Shown here: positions 37,701 to 45,358 of the stretch, piece by piece
Layout: the number at the start of each line of letters is the position of its first letter
How positions within the stretch are numbered: the first letter of the stretch is position 1
Source: Maribellus sp. CM-23
GTDB lineage: Bacteria > Bacteroidota > Bacteroidia > Bacteroidales > Prolixibacteraceae
DNA: 64,000 nucleotides
Direction of reading: 5' to 3'
Assembly (NCBI RefSeq): GCF_021354595.1
Contig: NZ_JADWYJ010000005.1
Coordinates: 310,001 to 374,000, forward strand
Position numbers and translations under genes: made by a program
The notes under the pieces: generated by a model
What the model was told of the DNA's origin: nothing
Databases searched by the model: none
The model's input: the letters and a program-made list of their open reading frames with translations, nothing else

Positions 37701-40103
37701 GCTGATTTCTGTGGGAACATAGCGCGCGATACTAGTTATTACCTGGTAACCGATGACCAGGCTCCTGAAGTATTCTGTGCCGACATTACGGTTTACTTAA
37801 ATGCCGATGGAACTTACTCGTTCACCGTTCAGGATTCCATTGCCATGGTCGACAGTCTTTACGATAACTGTACGGCACCGGAAGATATGCTGGTTTACCT
37901 CGAAACAAGAGAGCTGACCTGTGAAGACATTGAGTCGGGCTTCCAGGTTCGGGTGACGGTGGTGGACGAAGCAGGCCTTTCTGCAGAATGTATGGCCAAC
38001 ATCACGGTTGTAGATACCATTCCGCCGGAAGCTATTTGCCAGGATATTACGGTTTACCTGGATGAAAACGGCGAAATGAGCATCACTGCCGAACAAATTA
38101 ACAATACTTCAACCGATAACTGTGAAGTAGCTACTATTCAGCTTTCAAAAGACCGTTTTGATTGTACTGATGTGGGAGAAAATACAATAGAACTGACGGT
38201 TACCGATGTTTATGGTAATTCGGCTACCTGTGAAGCCATTGTAACCGTAATCGACGAAATTCCTCCGGTTATTACCTGTGTTGGAAAACAAACCGTTCAG
38301 CTAAGCGAGGAAGACGGAACATATACATTGAGCTGGGAAATTGTGACCGAGAGTGCAGACGATGAGTGTGGTATCGATACCATCCTGTTGGATAAATATG
38401 TGCTGGATTGCGATGATATAGGAACCACCTTTATTACGGTAACGGCTTACGATGTAAATGGAAATTTCAGTAGCTGTCAGGCAGAATTTGAAGTATTCGG
38501 CAATATTCCGCCAAACGTTGTCAACGATACGGCCGTAACGGCAGTGGATGTTCCGGTGGATATCAATGTGGTTCTTAACGACTACGACCTGAAAACAAAT
38601 ATCAATATTTCGTCGCTTAACGTGATATCGAATCCAAATAATGGATCGGTTGTAGTTGATAAGGTTACGGGAATAGTGACATATACGCCTGATCCGGGAT
38701 ATGTTGGAACGGATGTGTTCCGTTATTCCATTTGTGATGATGGAATACCTTGTGACCCTGAATGCGGAAAAGCACTGGTACACGTAACGGTACGCCCGGC
38801 CAATCAACCACCGGTGGCCGTGGATGATTATTTCGATTTGCCTTGTGGTAATCTTACCGGAAGTGTAATTGAGGGACCAGATGATGATTATGATCCGGAT
38901 GGCGACAACATTGTGGTGAATCCGGTAGCCATAACACTTCCTGTTAATGGTAATCTGACCTTGTTTGATGACGGGCATTTCGAGTACGAGCCATTCTTCG
39001 ATTTTGAAGAGGGAGTGGACAGCTTCCAGTATGAAATTTGGGACGAAGGCTTGCCTCCGTCATTAAGAGATACTGCCTGGGTATACATAACACGTGTAGC
39101 CGACCACGATTGTGACGGTGTTGCCGATGTGGACGACATCGACGATGATAACGACGGTATCCGTGACCTGAACGAAGGATTTAATCCTGATTTCCCGGAT
39201 CTCTCCATCGATTCGGACCAGGATGGAATACCGGATTACCTGGATATTGACTCGGACAACGACGGTATCGTTGATAATATTGAAGGACAGGGTGAACACG
39301 ATTATGTGAGTCCGGACGGATGGCGCGACCAGAACAACGATGGTTGGGACGACCGCTACGACCCGAATTACGGAGGTTATGCTTTCGATGAAAACCTGAA
39401 TGACCACGATCAGGACGGAATGCCTGATTACATTGATATCGATTCGGACAACGACAACGTATTCGACTTTATTGAGGGTTATGACTACAATGCCGACGGT
39501 ATCCCGGATGTTACCCGCCAGTTTGTTGATACCGACGGCGATGGCTTGGATGATGCCTATGATACCTGGATTGATACCTGGGGCAATGACATTGACAATG
39601 AAGTGGAACACAATGCACCACTGCAAGACTTTGACGGCGATGGATGGCGTGACTGGCGCGATACCAACGACGAAGATGACGAGTACATGACCGCAGACGA
39701 GGATATCAATGGCGACGGCGATTACAGCAACGACGATCTCGACCTTGACGGGCATCCGGAATACCTGGATACCGAAATGGATTGTGAACTGTTTATTCCG
39801 GAAGGTTTCTCTCCGAACGATGATGGTGTTCACGACTTCTTCCAGATCCTGTGTATCTATCCAAGGTATCCGAATGCGAAAATGATGATCTTTAACCGCA
39901 ACGGACAAAAACTGTGGGAAAAAGAACATTACGGTAACTACGACATCTGGGGCTGGAACGATGCCTGGTGGTGGGGTACAACCGACAGCCGCTTTGTAAT
40001 TGGAAGGTCGGGCGGATTGCCGGCCGGTAACTACATTTATGTACTGGAACTAAACGATGGTACCGGCGAAGTTCGAAACGGAACGGTGATGCTTGCATAC
40101 TAA
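31704..40103 (+). CDS. Giant type IX-secreted adhesin with SprB-like repeats and type B C-terminal domain, 2799 aa
   Basis: Signal peptide MKKLMYIVFFLFMAANLLAQ. Approximate order: PKD-like 25-200; SprB-type repeats 205-375 (CYNDRDAIIWVNMIGG, CYGYSDGAIVASATGG); about twelve repeats of about 55 residues 452-1102 (start Cys, WNN, D-S-x-Y-x-DTL, GCDS); SprB-type repeats 1108-1260; HYR and other Cys-rich modules to about 2265; two cadherin-like tandem-95 domains 2270-2465 (VLNDYD, PVAVDDYF); Asp-rich thrombospondin type 3 calcium repeats 2468-2690; and a gliding-type (type B) C-terminal domain from about 2695 (LFIPEGFSPNDDGVHDFFQI, IFNRNGQKLWE, LPAGNYIYVLEL). The last exports and attaches cargo through the type IX system with PorP/SprF partners. 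Likely an adhesin or gliding-type surface filament. Confidence 0.93.
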   Translation: MKKLMYIVFFLFMAANLLAQETYVIDSVCVGAERTYRRDGEANYSYYWELVDREVNDTSYVPGVDFKDINGTDTTWGNEITHLWDAEGEFDIIVYVTTEHGCDTLEQGMVKVFPLPEAEVGEDKVLCDLNDIAVSGDTAWNYSVLYWTTTGDGTFSDAYSLHPVYQLGANDSILGEVTLILTAEGMADNGTCTPAVDSLTYRLSRPEIAFEVRELLCYNDRDAIIWVNMIGGAAPFDFAWTGPDGYASTAKDSITGLGAGWYYLTVTDANGCFDIDSVEIVNPPELLASIKNITQISCYGYSDGAIVASATGGTGTLSFSWTSELGSMYSGDSITGLPADTYYLTVTDENACTYLDTVVLPDPDLLLVDVTADDTILCEGEVVILHGSPVGGTGQLTHHWTGNGSVFLSPTTDSLTTFAGAPVGNYIFTYTITDEALCQATDSIELNVYPPSYSFDSMEVCAGADAFTWNNRTITSDMDRIYKDTLPGMNQYGCDSILTLDVKVLFPTDFDTTIYICENETPYAPYGNITILPDRDSIYYDTLHYASSGCDSLLITINVFTLPVTESFLDSTLCAGAGEFMWNNRLIQTDSSQVYLDTLVNTFGCDSLLTYDVTIVPPDTFHVDTTFCQDEPEFVWNGITILTAFDSIYEAVLTNQFGCDSIVNLNVQLLPVTDTVIDTMLCYGNPPYAWNNLFIYAEHDSTYLDTLVNQYGCDSLLTLNVTIKYPDIIDLDTTLCEGTPAFAWGAGHIVDSYRDSVYTDTLQNVFGCDSIVNLDVKILLPYDSLQTVELCANELPYNWYKHTVLPDRDSIYYDTLYYAAGCDSLRLQLEVITLPVSDTLIEMVLCEGSPSFDWNGRPVSTYIDSTYLDTMQNVFGCDSTITLVVDIVPAFKDTLSDAFCFGEPIADWYGQVLSSEHDSTYIHNVPGPSGCDTLIFYEITILPVTEIELDSTICYGLPEFYWNNRLISTAADGVYLDTLVNSFGCDSLLTYNVFIIPPDTVPVYDTFCMNELVADWNSIPIQTQTDSIYQAVLPDSEGCDSVVILYTTIIEGGVTYDTVYACVEYTWTDGTGQTYFNSGDYVHALGSGTACPDTSWLHLVISPPIQIAPTVADVLCYGDSTGTIDLVVSGGIAPYRYLWNTGDTTASLNNLPAGDYSVIIYDSLACEQTITVTVSQPDSLYIDNVVVTNVEITGESTGSIEVDVSGGTPGYRYQWTSEDGVVVDSVQNLYNQPAGDYTLSVWDANDCPVTITITITEPVPLDKYMSPVVTPICYEDRYNYPILDSLSEYLTLDSVVEVFSNAGLDLSSFKMDALVIDGSTYCYEEIRTYSIMDFEGDTLSATHRIIVDDQEPPTISCPDDFSVSNGIVPDPYDSTKFLTAGGSFSDNCGIVSFAFVGEHTDGLSNPETITRIYEVADYCGNTSTCEQIITVYVTTTDPALDCSDLPTEYLACSARDLPVYRTIEEFNDAGGNYFSSLPIDTFYYTDVVAGTYCPTITRTYVLRNVADQETTCVHVFKVVDNEAPLLNLPDVHIYCDEPRPRRYSGSTSVSDVVRDYPLSKYDLDTIIWDNCGPRSSIDYIQPAKNDDVQEGCPKIITRYYEIVDKCGNEGTGTQRIFIYDTVAPVITNFPYEITADCDIPPAYTDVSAYVSDDCGPLEIDYRDSLGGVDEQGVVYRIYTFSDPCNSVEVIQKITIELKNVPVLASIDPICQFTVAPALPTTSVNNITGYWLPDTISTAEAGTFEYIFYPDSGQCAGPASLTIEVVPAIDLTATAVDQGYNPNPVGSIDLSIEGGSGTYTINWTGTKGYSAITEDISNLYAGRYFVEVQDEVGCYDSLSLTLIAQLPEIACPPDTVIECPDLAAYPPATNIAEFEVLGGLYKPDSLVSRVWNFDLPGDRDFCLSLDRYYVIEDIYGRRDTCVQHVDFYDIVAPVLIAPEGDTAECLSSVVPRIETLADFLALADADAYDNCALDPASFTVRDTTIVLQPGRTRVIVYYSVADFCGNIARDTSYYLVTDDQAPEVFCADITVYLNADGTYSFTVQDSIAMVDSLYDNCTAPEDMLVYLETRELTCEDIESGFQVRVTVVDEAGLSAECMANITVVDTIPPEAICQDITVYLDENGEMSITAEQINNTSTDNCEVATIQLSKDRFDCTDVGENTIELTVTDVYGNSATCEAIVTVIDEIPPVITCVGKQTVQLSEEDGTYTLSWEIVTESADDECGIDTILLDKYVLDCDDIGTTFITVTAYDVNGNFSSCQAEFEVFGNIPPNVVNDTAVTAVDVPVDINVVLNDYDLKTNINISSLNVISNPNNGSVVVDKVTGIVTYTPDPGYVGTDVFRYSICDDGIPCDPECGKALVHVTVRPANQPPVAVDDYFDLPCGNLTGSVIEGPDDDYDPDGDNIVVNPVAITLPVNGNLTLFDDGHFEYEPFFDFEEGVDSFQYEIWDEGLPPSLRDTAWVYITRVADHDCDGVADVDDIDDDNDGIRDLNEGFNPDFPDLSIDSDQDGIPDYLDIDSDNDGIVDNIEGQGEHDYVSPDGWRDQNNDGWDDRYDPNYGGYAFDENLNDHDQDGMPDYIDIDSDNDNVFDFIEGYDYNADGIPDVTRQFVDTDGDGLDDAYDTWIDTWGNDIDNEVEHNAPLQDFDGDGWRDWRDTNDEDDEYMTADEDINGDGDYSNDDLDLDGHPEYLDTEMDCELFIPEGFSPNDDGVHDFFQILCIYPRYPNAKMMIFNRNGQKLWEKEHYGNYDIWGWNDAWWWGTTDSRFVIGRSGGLPAGNYIYVLELNDGTGEVRNGTVMLAY
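33060..35010 (+). repeat. About twelve tandem ~55-aa Cys/GCDS protein repeats
   Basis: Each unit has a first Cys (CAGADAF, CENETPY, CAGAGEF, CQDEPEF and so on), a WN-x motif, a D-x-x-Y-x-DTL stretch and ends GCDS plus a beta strand. They are diverged at the DNA level, so the expansion is old. Two Cys per unit could form intra-repeat disulfides outside the cell. Confidence 0.8.
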
Positions 40104-40298
40104 GTAATGCAGGCATCATTTTGATCAGCCTATTTATTCTTTTGCCTGAAATACACCTCGTTGTAAGTGCTTTTGTTTCAAAAAGTCTGGTTCGTTTTCA
40201 GAAATGCTTATGAGTTTTCGGAGATATTGAATCAAGAATGGGGGATAGGATGCATGTAAATCAGCAATTTGCAGGATAGTGTTCATGTTTCTGCTGAC

Positions 40299-40306
40299 TA
40301 CTTTTG
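40299..40306 (+). promoter_or_regulatory. Bacteroidota -7 element upstream of the TSP3 protein gene
   Basis: TACTTTTG fits TAnnTTTG exactly and ends 18 bp before the ATG at 40325. It overlaps the alternative TTG start at 40304, which argues against that start. The rest of the gap 40104-40298 shows nothing. Confidence 0.55.
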
Positions 40307-40324
40307 TATCATGGACGCTTAATC

Positions 40325-41533
40325 ATGTTTCAGAAGATTCATGTCATATGGATGTTGGCATTGGCTGGCCTTGTTTATGGATACAAACCCGTTGTTGCAA
40401 ACCCGTTGTTATTTCCCGAAAATATAGAAGGAACTGGTAACGATGTCAAATACAATGTGCCTCCGGTAGCTCAAAACGACACCTTTGTTTATTATGCCGG
40501 CTGCGATGGTATCCTCACAGGAGATATTCTGGCAAACGACTGGGATGAAAACGAGGATTCGCTGAAAATTTATTTTGCTATCACACCCAGACCCAATCAG
40601 CTTTTTATAAACGACGACCGGACTTTTTCCATTCAGATTCCGGAATGGTACAGCGGGACGATGGAGTTTGATTATTATGTAGAAGAAAAAACGAAGGATC
40701 GTTACCGGGCAATGGCCAAGGTTATTATCGAGGTTATTCCGGATTCGGATTGTGATGGAGTGGTCGATTTTGAGGACCTTGACAAAGATAACGATGGAAT
40801 TCCGGATTTTGTGGAGGGTGATGGTGCCATTGATTCTGACGGCGATGGAATTCCTGACAGTAAAGACATAGACAGCGACAACGACGGTATTACCGACAAT
40901 GTTGAGTGGCAGGGCGAGGAAGATTACGTGGCACCGCTAAATGTAGATGCCAACAACAATGGTTGGGACGATGCATACGATCCTTCGGCGGGCGGCAAAT
41001 ACGCTTTGCCGGTGGATACCGATAGCAACGGAGTTCCCGATTACCTGGATGCTGATGCCGATGGTGATGGTGTGAGCGATTTGATTGAAGCATTCGATGT
41101 AAACAACGATGGTTTTTCGGATGTGAAACCCCACTATCAGGATAATGATGGGGATGGTTTGGATGATGCTTTCGACAGTGTAGATATAAAAAGCGGAAAT
41201 TGCAATCCAACCGGTAGCAATTGTGTGCTGATTGATTTTAACAAAAACGGTGTTCGCGATTGGCGCGATCTGTCCAACCGCTATTTTGGAGTGAAGAGCT
41301 TTGTTTTTCCCAATCCTTTAGTGAATCAGTTCCGCCTGGTTCACCCCGAACTAAAGACTGGTGAGCCGGTGGATGTGCGAATCTTCTCAATCGATGGTAA
41401 GTTGTTGTTCCGGAAAGAACTCACTTCTTCGCCTAACTTTATTCAAATACCTGAATTTACCGAAGGAGTATACCGTATCCTGGTTCATTCCAATAGTTTC
41501 ACAAATTCTCAGAATATAATTATTGCCCGTTAG
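40325..41533 (+). CDS. Secreted calcium-binding-type protein with TSP3 repeats and type A-like T9SS sorting domain
   Basis: 402 aa from the ATG at 40325. Signal peptide MFQKIHVIWMLALAGLVYGY. A cadherin-like/tandem-95 domain lies at about 45-135 (PPVAQNDTFVYY, ILANDWDEN), Asp-rich thrombospondin type 3 repeats at about 140-315 (DSDGDGIPDSKD, DSDNDGITDN, DNDGDGLDDA), and a type A-like C-terminal sorting domain at about 325-402 (VFPNPLVNQFRL, VRIFSIDGKLL, GVYRILVHS, NIIIAR). The first two parts closely resemble the end of the preceding giant (about 39100-39750), so the gene is probably a paralogous offshoot with a different sorting domain. It lies 221 bp downstream of the giant. Confidence 0.9.
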   Translation: MFQKIHVIWMLALAGLVYGYKPVVANPLLFPENIEGTGNDVKYNVPPVAQNDTFVYYAGCDGILTGDILANDWDENEDSLKIYFAITPRPNQLFINDDRTFSIQIPEWYSGTMEFDYYVEEKTKDRYRAMAKVIIEVIPDSDCDGVVDFEDLDKDNDGIPDFVEGDGAIDSDGDGIPDSKDIDSDNDGITDNVEWQGEEDYVAPLNVDANNNGWDDAYDPSAGGKYALPVDTDSNGVPDYLDADADGDGVSDLIEAFDVNNDGFSDVKPHYQDNDGDGLDDAFDSVDIKSGNCNPTGSNCVLIDFNKNGVRDWRDLSNRYFGVKSFVFPNPLVNQFRLVHPELKTGEPVDVRIFSIDGKLLFRKELTSSPNFIQIPEFTEGVYRILVHSNSFTNSQNIIIAR

Positions 41534-41589
41534 TTCATAGTTAGAAAAGTAGTATCCCGTAAATGATGCCCTTACAGCTCTTTTGCGGG

Positions 41590-42825
41590 TTATTCTTTTG
41601 TTGCTTGTTCTATGTCGACAATCAGGTCATCTACATTTTCGATACCAACCGAAAGTCGCATCATGGTATCGCGGATATTGGCGGCCGCTCTTTCTTCCAG
41701 TGGAAATTCAGCATAAATGGTTGAGTGGGGATGAATGATCAGTGTTTTATTATCGCCCAGGTTGGTTGCTCTGCGAACAACTTTTAGCTTGTTCATAAAA
41801 GAATAGCAAGCTTCTTTTGATTCCAGATCAAATGAAATGATCGTGCCCGGAACTCCGTTAAAATATTTTTTGGCGGCATCAAAACCCGGGTCGCCTTCAA
41901 GGCCCGGATAGTTTACAACCGTCACTTTTGGGTTCGAGCGCAGATAGCTTCCCAAGGCAATGCAGTTCTGGTAGCATTTCTCCACACGTAGTTCCAGCAT
42001 GTCGAGGCCCTGGCTCATGTTTCGGGCAGTTTGTGGCGACATGCTGCCTCCGGTGTTCCTGTAAATGTTTTTTCTGATTTTGGCGATCAATGCGTTTTTT
42101 CCAAATTTTTCTGTGTAACCGCCCAGGTTCGGATTGAGTGTCCAGTCAAAATTTCCGTGATCAATAATGGCACCGCCAAACGAAGTAGCCCCGCCGGAAA
42201 TATGTTTGGTGGTGGAGATTACCTCGATGTTTACGCCAAAATCAGCTGCGCAAAAAACATTGGGAGGCGTAATCGTACTGTCAGCAATCAACGCAATGTG
42301 GTGCTTTTGGGCGATCCGGGCAAGCATTTCAATATCTGCAATGTCGAGCTGAGGATTGGTCACCGTTTCAAAATAAATGGCACGGGTGTTTTTATCGATC
42401 AGTTTTTCAATTTCCTTTTCGTTGCGAAGTTCCGAGAAGCGGCATTCCAGTCCAAACTCAGCAAGTGTTTGGTTAAACAGGGCATACGTGTGCCCAAACA
42501 GGCGGCTCCCGCTGATAATGTTATCTCCGGCTTTGGTAAGAGCTAAAACGGTATTGGAGATGGCAGCCATGCCCGAACTAAGCGCTATTACCCCGTTGCT
42601 GCCTGTGAGGGCCTTTAGTTTTAGCTCGAAATATTCCACCGTGGGGCTCGACGTACGCGAGTATACATGGGCAATGTATTCTCCCTTAAAATTCGCTTCA
42701 ATTTGTTCTGCTGAGTCAAATTCGAATGCTACCGCTTCGTACAATGGCATATGCAGCGCATTGTGCGGATCGGGTTTGGGATAAGGCACATTGAGGGAGG
42801 TGGTTGTAAAGCCGGCTTGTTTCAT
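41590..42825 (-). CDS. PLP-dependent Cys/Met metabolism enzyme (O-acetylhomoserine sulfhydrylase or methionine gamma-lyase type)
   Basis: 411 aa from the ATG at 42825; the longer frame from 42861 adds an unlikely 12-residue extension. Fold-type I gamma-family enzyme. Visible: YSRTSSPTVEYFE (about 61-73), SSGMAAISN PLP-phosphate region (about 87-95), NPQLDIAD, the PLP Asp in IADSTITPP, the Schiff-base Lys in STTKHISGG, and LGDNKTLIIHPHSTIY near the C-terminus. It could make homocysteine from O-acetylhomoserine, or cleave methionine; sequence alone does not decide. Monocistronic, convergent with the TSP3 gene. Confidence 0.88.
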   Translation of the reverse strand: MKQAGFTTTSLNVPYPKPDPHNALHMPLYEAVAFEFDSAEQIEANFKGEYIAHVYSRTSSPTVEYFELKLKALTGSNGVIALSSGMAAISNTVLALTKAGDNIISGSRLFGHTYALFNQTLAEFGLECRFSELRNEKEIEKLIDKNTRAIYFETVTNPQLDIADIEMLARIAQKHHIALIADSTITPPNVFCAADFGVNIEVISTTKHISGGATSFGGAIIDHGNFDWTLNPNLGGYTEKFGKNALIAKIRKNIYRNTGGSMSPQTARNMSQGLDMLELRVEKCYQNCIALGSYLRSNPKVTVVNYPGLEGDPGFDAAKKYFNGVPGTIISFDLESKEACYSFMNKLKVVRRATNLGDNKTLIIHPHSTIYAEFPLEERAAANIRDTMMRLSVGIENVDDLIVDIEQATKE

Positions 42826-42958
42826 TTTTAAATTTTTACCAAAAAAACAATTCAATAACATAAAAGTTTTTTAAAGATAGAGTATTTGTTGGTATGATTT
42901 TTGCAATTTAAACGCAGGTTTTAAATAATAATTAAACAGCATTTATTGAACCTTATAA

Positions 42959-42993
42959 GACCATGGCGCCCCCCGCCATGGTCTTTCTCTTTT
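42959..42993 (+). terminator. Strong hairpin with T-rich tail
   Basis: GACCATGGC (42959-42967) pairs perfectly with GCCATGGTC (42975-42983) around a C-rich loop, followed by TTTCTCTTTT. It looks like an intrinsic terminator on the plus strand, but no plus-strand gene ends nearby. It may end a short untranslated RNA starting after 42890. Confidence 0.55.
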
Positions 42994-43040
42994 ACATCGC
43001 TTGCTTTTCTTATATCATATTCCCGGTTTGTCGTCCTTAT

Positions 43041-43330
43041 TATTCTGTGCTTAAATCAGTGAGACTCTGATTTCAGGAGCGATAGTGAACTGAAATTATG
43101 AAGTCGAACTGATCCCGATGCACAGCAATCGGGATTTAATGGGGTCTATTCCCCGCCCCTTGGGGCGAATTAAAAAATATCATGCCTTTGATACCCAGTC
43201 TGCTCTGCGGTGGGTAGTTCATTAGTTTTGCCCATCCTGTTGGCGAACTCATGTTATTCTCTTCGGCAGGATGAGGAGATTTTTTGGTGATTTCAGAAAG
43301 CTTTATGGAGTGTTTCTCTATCTTTATAAA
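43041..43330. other. Gene-free stretch with short hairpins before the branching enzyme
   Basis: No open frame is supported. It holds ATCCCGAT/ATCGGGAT arms at about 43102-43135, a CCCCGCCCCTTGGGGCG hairpin at about 43151-43167, and CATCCTG/CAGGATG arms about 35 bp apart (43232-43274). TAGTTTTG at 43223-43230 is a possible -7 element. Confidence 0.45.
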
Positions 43331-43339
43331 AAAACAAGC

Positions 43340-45358
43340 ATGAAGAAATTTTTGCCAAAACTTGTTCAGGATGATCCATGGCTGGAACCATATTCAGGAG
43401 TAATTTCCGATCGGATGATTGTTGCGGAGAGGAGACAAAGGGAATTAACAGGCGGAAAAAGTCTGTACGAATTTTCTTCCGGCCATTTGTATTTTGGGCT
43501 TCACAAAACAACCGGTGGTTGGATTATTCGGGAATGGGCTCCCAATGCAACCTACATTTATCTGGTGGGTACTTTTAACGAATGGTGCGAACAGGCTGAA
43601 TTCTCGTTTACGCACATTGGAGAAGGAGTTTGGGAATTGGAATTGGAAGCAGATGCTATTGATCACGGAGATTTATATGCCCTTCAAATTCACTGGGCGG
43701 TGAATTCAGGAAAACGAGTGCCGGCATGGGCAAGATATGTTGTTCAGGATAAGGATACCCACATTTTTAATGCGCAGGTATGGGCGCCGGAATTGCCTTA
43801 CGAATGGAAAAATCCCGGATTTGAGAGAACGGAAGAACCGCCTCTCGTTTACGAAGCCCATGTGGGAATGGCGGGAGAAGAACCCCGTGTTCATACTTAC
43901 AATGAGTTTCGGGAACGGATGTTGCCGCGCATCAAAGCCAACGGATACAATACCATTCAGTTGATGGCGATTCCCGAGCATCCCTATTACGGAAGTTTTG
44001 GCTATCACGTGTCCAGCTTTTTTGCTCCGTCGTCGCGTTTTGGAACGCCCGACGAATTAAAGCAACTTATTGATGAAGCTCACGCAATGGGGCTGGCGGT
44101 GATCATGGACTTGGTACATTCGCATGCCGTGAAAAATGAAGTGGAAGGATTGGGGAATTACGATGGAACCCGCTTTCAGTTTTTTCACGACGGGCCCAAA
44201 GGTGAACATCCGGCATGGGATTCCTATTGTTTTAATTACGGGAAAAGCCAGGTAGTACATTTTCTTTTGTCGAACATCAAGTATTGGCTCGAGGAGTTTA
44301 AGTTCGATGGATTTCGTTTTGACGGCGTTACCAGCATGCTGTATTTTAACCACGGTCTGGATATCGCCTTTACCAATTACGCCGATTATTTTGGAGCCAA
44401 TGTGGATTACGATGCCGTTACCTATTTTAAGCTGGCCAATAAACTGATGAAAGAAGTAAACCCGAAGTCGCTTTCGATTGCCGAAGATATGAGCGGAATG
44501 CCCGGACTGGCAGCACCTGTTGCAAGTGGCGGTCTGGGGTTTGATTTCCGGATGGCAATGGGAATGCCCGATTTCTGGATCAAAGTCATCAAGGAGAAGT
44601 CGGATGAACAATGGGATGTAGGCGATATTTTTTACCAGCTGACTTCCAAAAGACTCGACGAAAAAGTGGTGAGCTACGCCGAATCGCACGACCAGGCATT
44701 GGTGGGTGACAAAACCATTATTTTCAGGCTGATCGATAAGGAAATGTATTTCAGTATGCGGAAAGACCAGCTCAATTTAACAGTTGAACGCGGAATTGCC
44801 TTGCATAAAATGATCCGTCTGGCCACTGCCAGTTCGGCGGGTGGCGCTTACCTGAATTTTATGGGAAATGAATTCGGACATCCGGAGTGGATCGATTTTC
44901 CGCGCGAAGGAAATAACTGGTCGTTTAAGCACGCCCGCCGGATTTGGAGCATTGCCGACGACCCCGAACTGAAGTTTCACTGGCTGTACGATTTCGACAA
45001 GGAGATGATTGCCCTGATCAACGATAATAAACTGCTGACCATCCCTTCGGTGGATTTGGTGCTGGAAAACAAACCGGATAACGTGCTGGCTTTTCACCGC
45101 GGACTGTTTTTATTTGTGTTCAATTTCAATCCTCAGCATTCCTACACCGATTACGGTATTCCGCTGGGTGCCGGAAAATACAGGATTGTATTGAATACCG
45201 ATTCCGGAAGGTTCGGAGGCAACGATCTGGTGGATGAAGACATCAGCTATTACACCTTGCCCAATGGCGGGGTTGACAGTCAGCATTATTTAAAACTTTA
45301 TTTGCCGGCCCGAAGTGCACTGGTGTTTAAAAAAGTGGATATTTCGAAAGCAAAATAA
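43340..45358 (+). CDS. glgB: 1,4-alpha-glucan branching enzyme (GH13)
   Basis: 672 aa from the ATG at 43340 (an upstream in-frame ATG at 43271 adds 23 unlikely residues). Transfers alpha-1,4-glucan segments to form alpha-1,6 branches in glycogen. N-terminal CBM48-like domain (WIIREWAPNATYIYLVGTF, about 55-75), the GH13 barrel with DLVHSHAVKN, FDGFRFDGVTSM carrying the nucleophile Asp (about 327), IAEDMSGMPG with the acid Glu (about 379), YAESHDQALVG with the third Asp (about 450), and a C-terminal beta domain. The sequence is of the eukaryote-like branching enzyme type (subfamily GH13_8), not the E. coli type. First gene of the alpha-glucan cluster; its stop is directly followed by the next ATG. 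Confidence 0.93.
   Translation: MKKFLPKLVQDDPWLEPYSGVISDRMIVAERRQRELTGGKSLYEFSSGHLYFGLHKTTGGWIIREWAPNATYIYLVGTFNEWCEQAEFSFTHIGEGVWELELEADAIDHGDLYALQIHWAVNSGKRVPAWARYVVQDKDTHIFNAQVWAPELPYEWKNPGFERTEEPPLVYEAHVGMAGEEPRVHTYNEFRERMLPRIKANGYNTIQLMAIPEHPYYGSFGYHVSSFFAPSSRFGTPDELKQLIDEAHAMGLAVIMDLVHSHAVKNEVEGLGNYDGTRFQFFHDGPKGEHPAWDSYCFNYGKSQVVHFLLSNIKYWLEEFKFDGFRFDGVTSMLYFNHGLDIAFTNYADYFGANVDYDAVTYFKLANKLMKEVNPKSLSIAEDMSGMPGLAAPVASGGLGFDFRMAMGMPDFWIKVIKEKSDEQWDVGDIFYQLTSKRLDEKVVSYAESHDQALVGDKTIIFRLIDKEMYFSMRKDQLNLTVERGIALHKMIRLATASSAGGAYLNFMGNEFGHPEWIDFPREGNNWSFKHARRIWSIADDPELKFHWLYDFDKEMIALINDNKLLTIPSVDLVLENKPDNVLAFHRGLFLFVFNFNPQHSYTDYGIPLGAGKYRIVLNTDSGRFGGNDLVDEDISYYTLPNGGVDSQHYLKLYLPARSALVFKKVDISKAK

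Noticed and set aside
38301..39929. Long minus-strand frames (225 and 288 codons) opposite the second giant
   Set aside because: They mirror the Asp-rich repeats of the plus-strand gene (Asp codons read as Ile/Val on the other strand), which removes stop codons.
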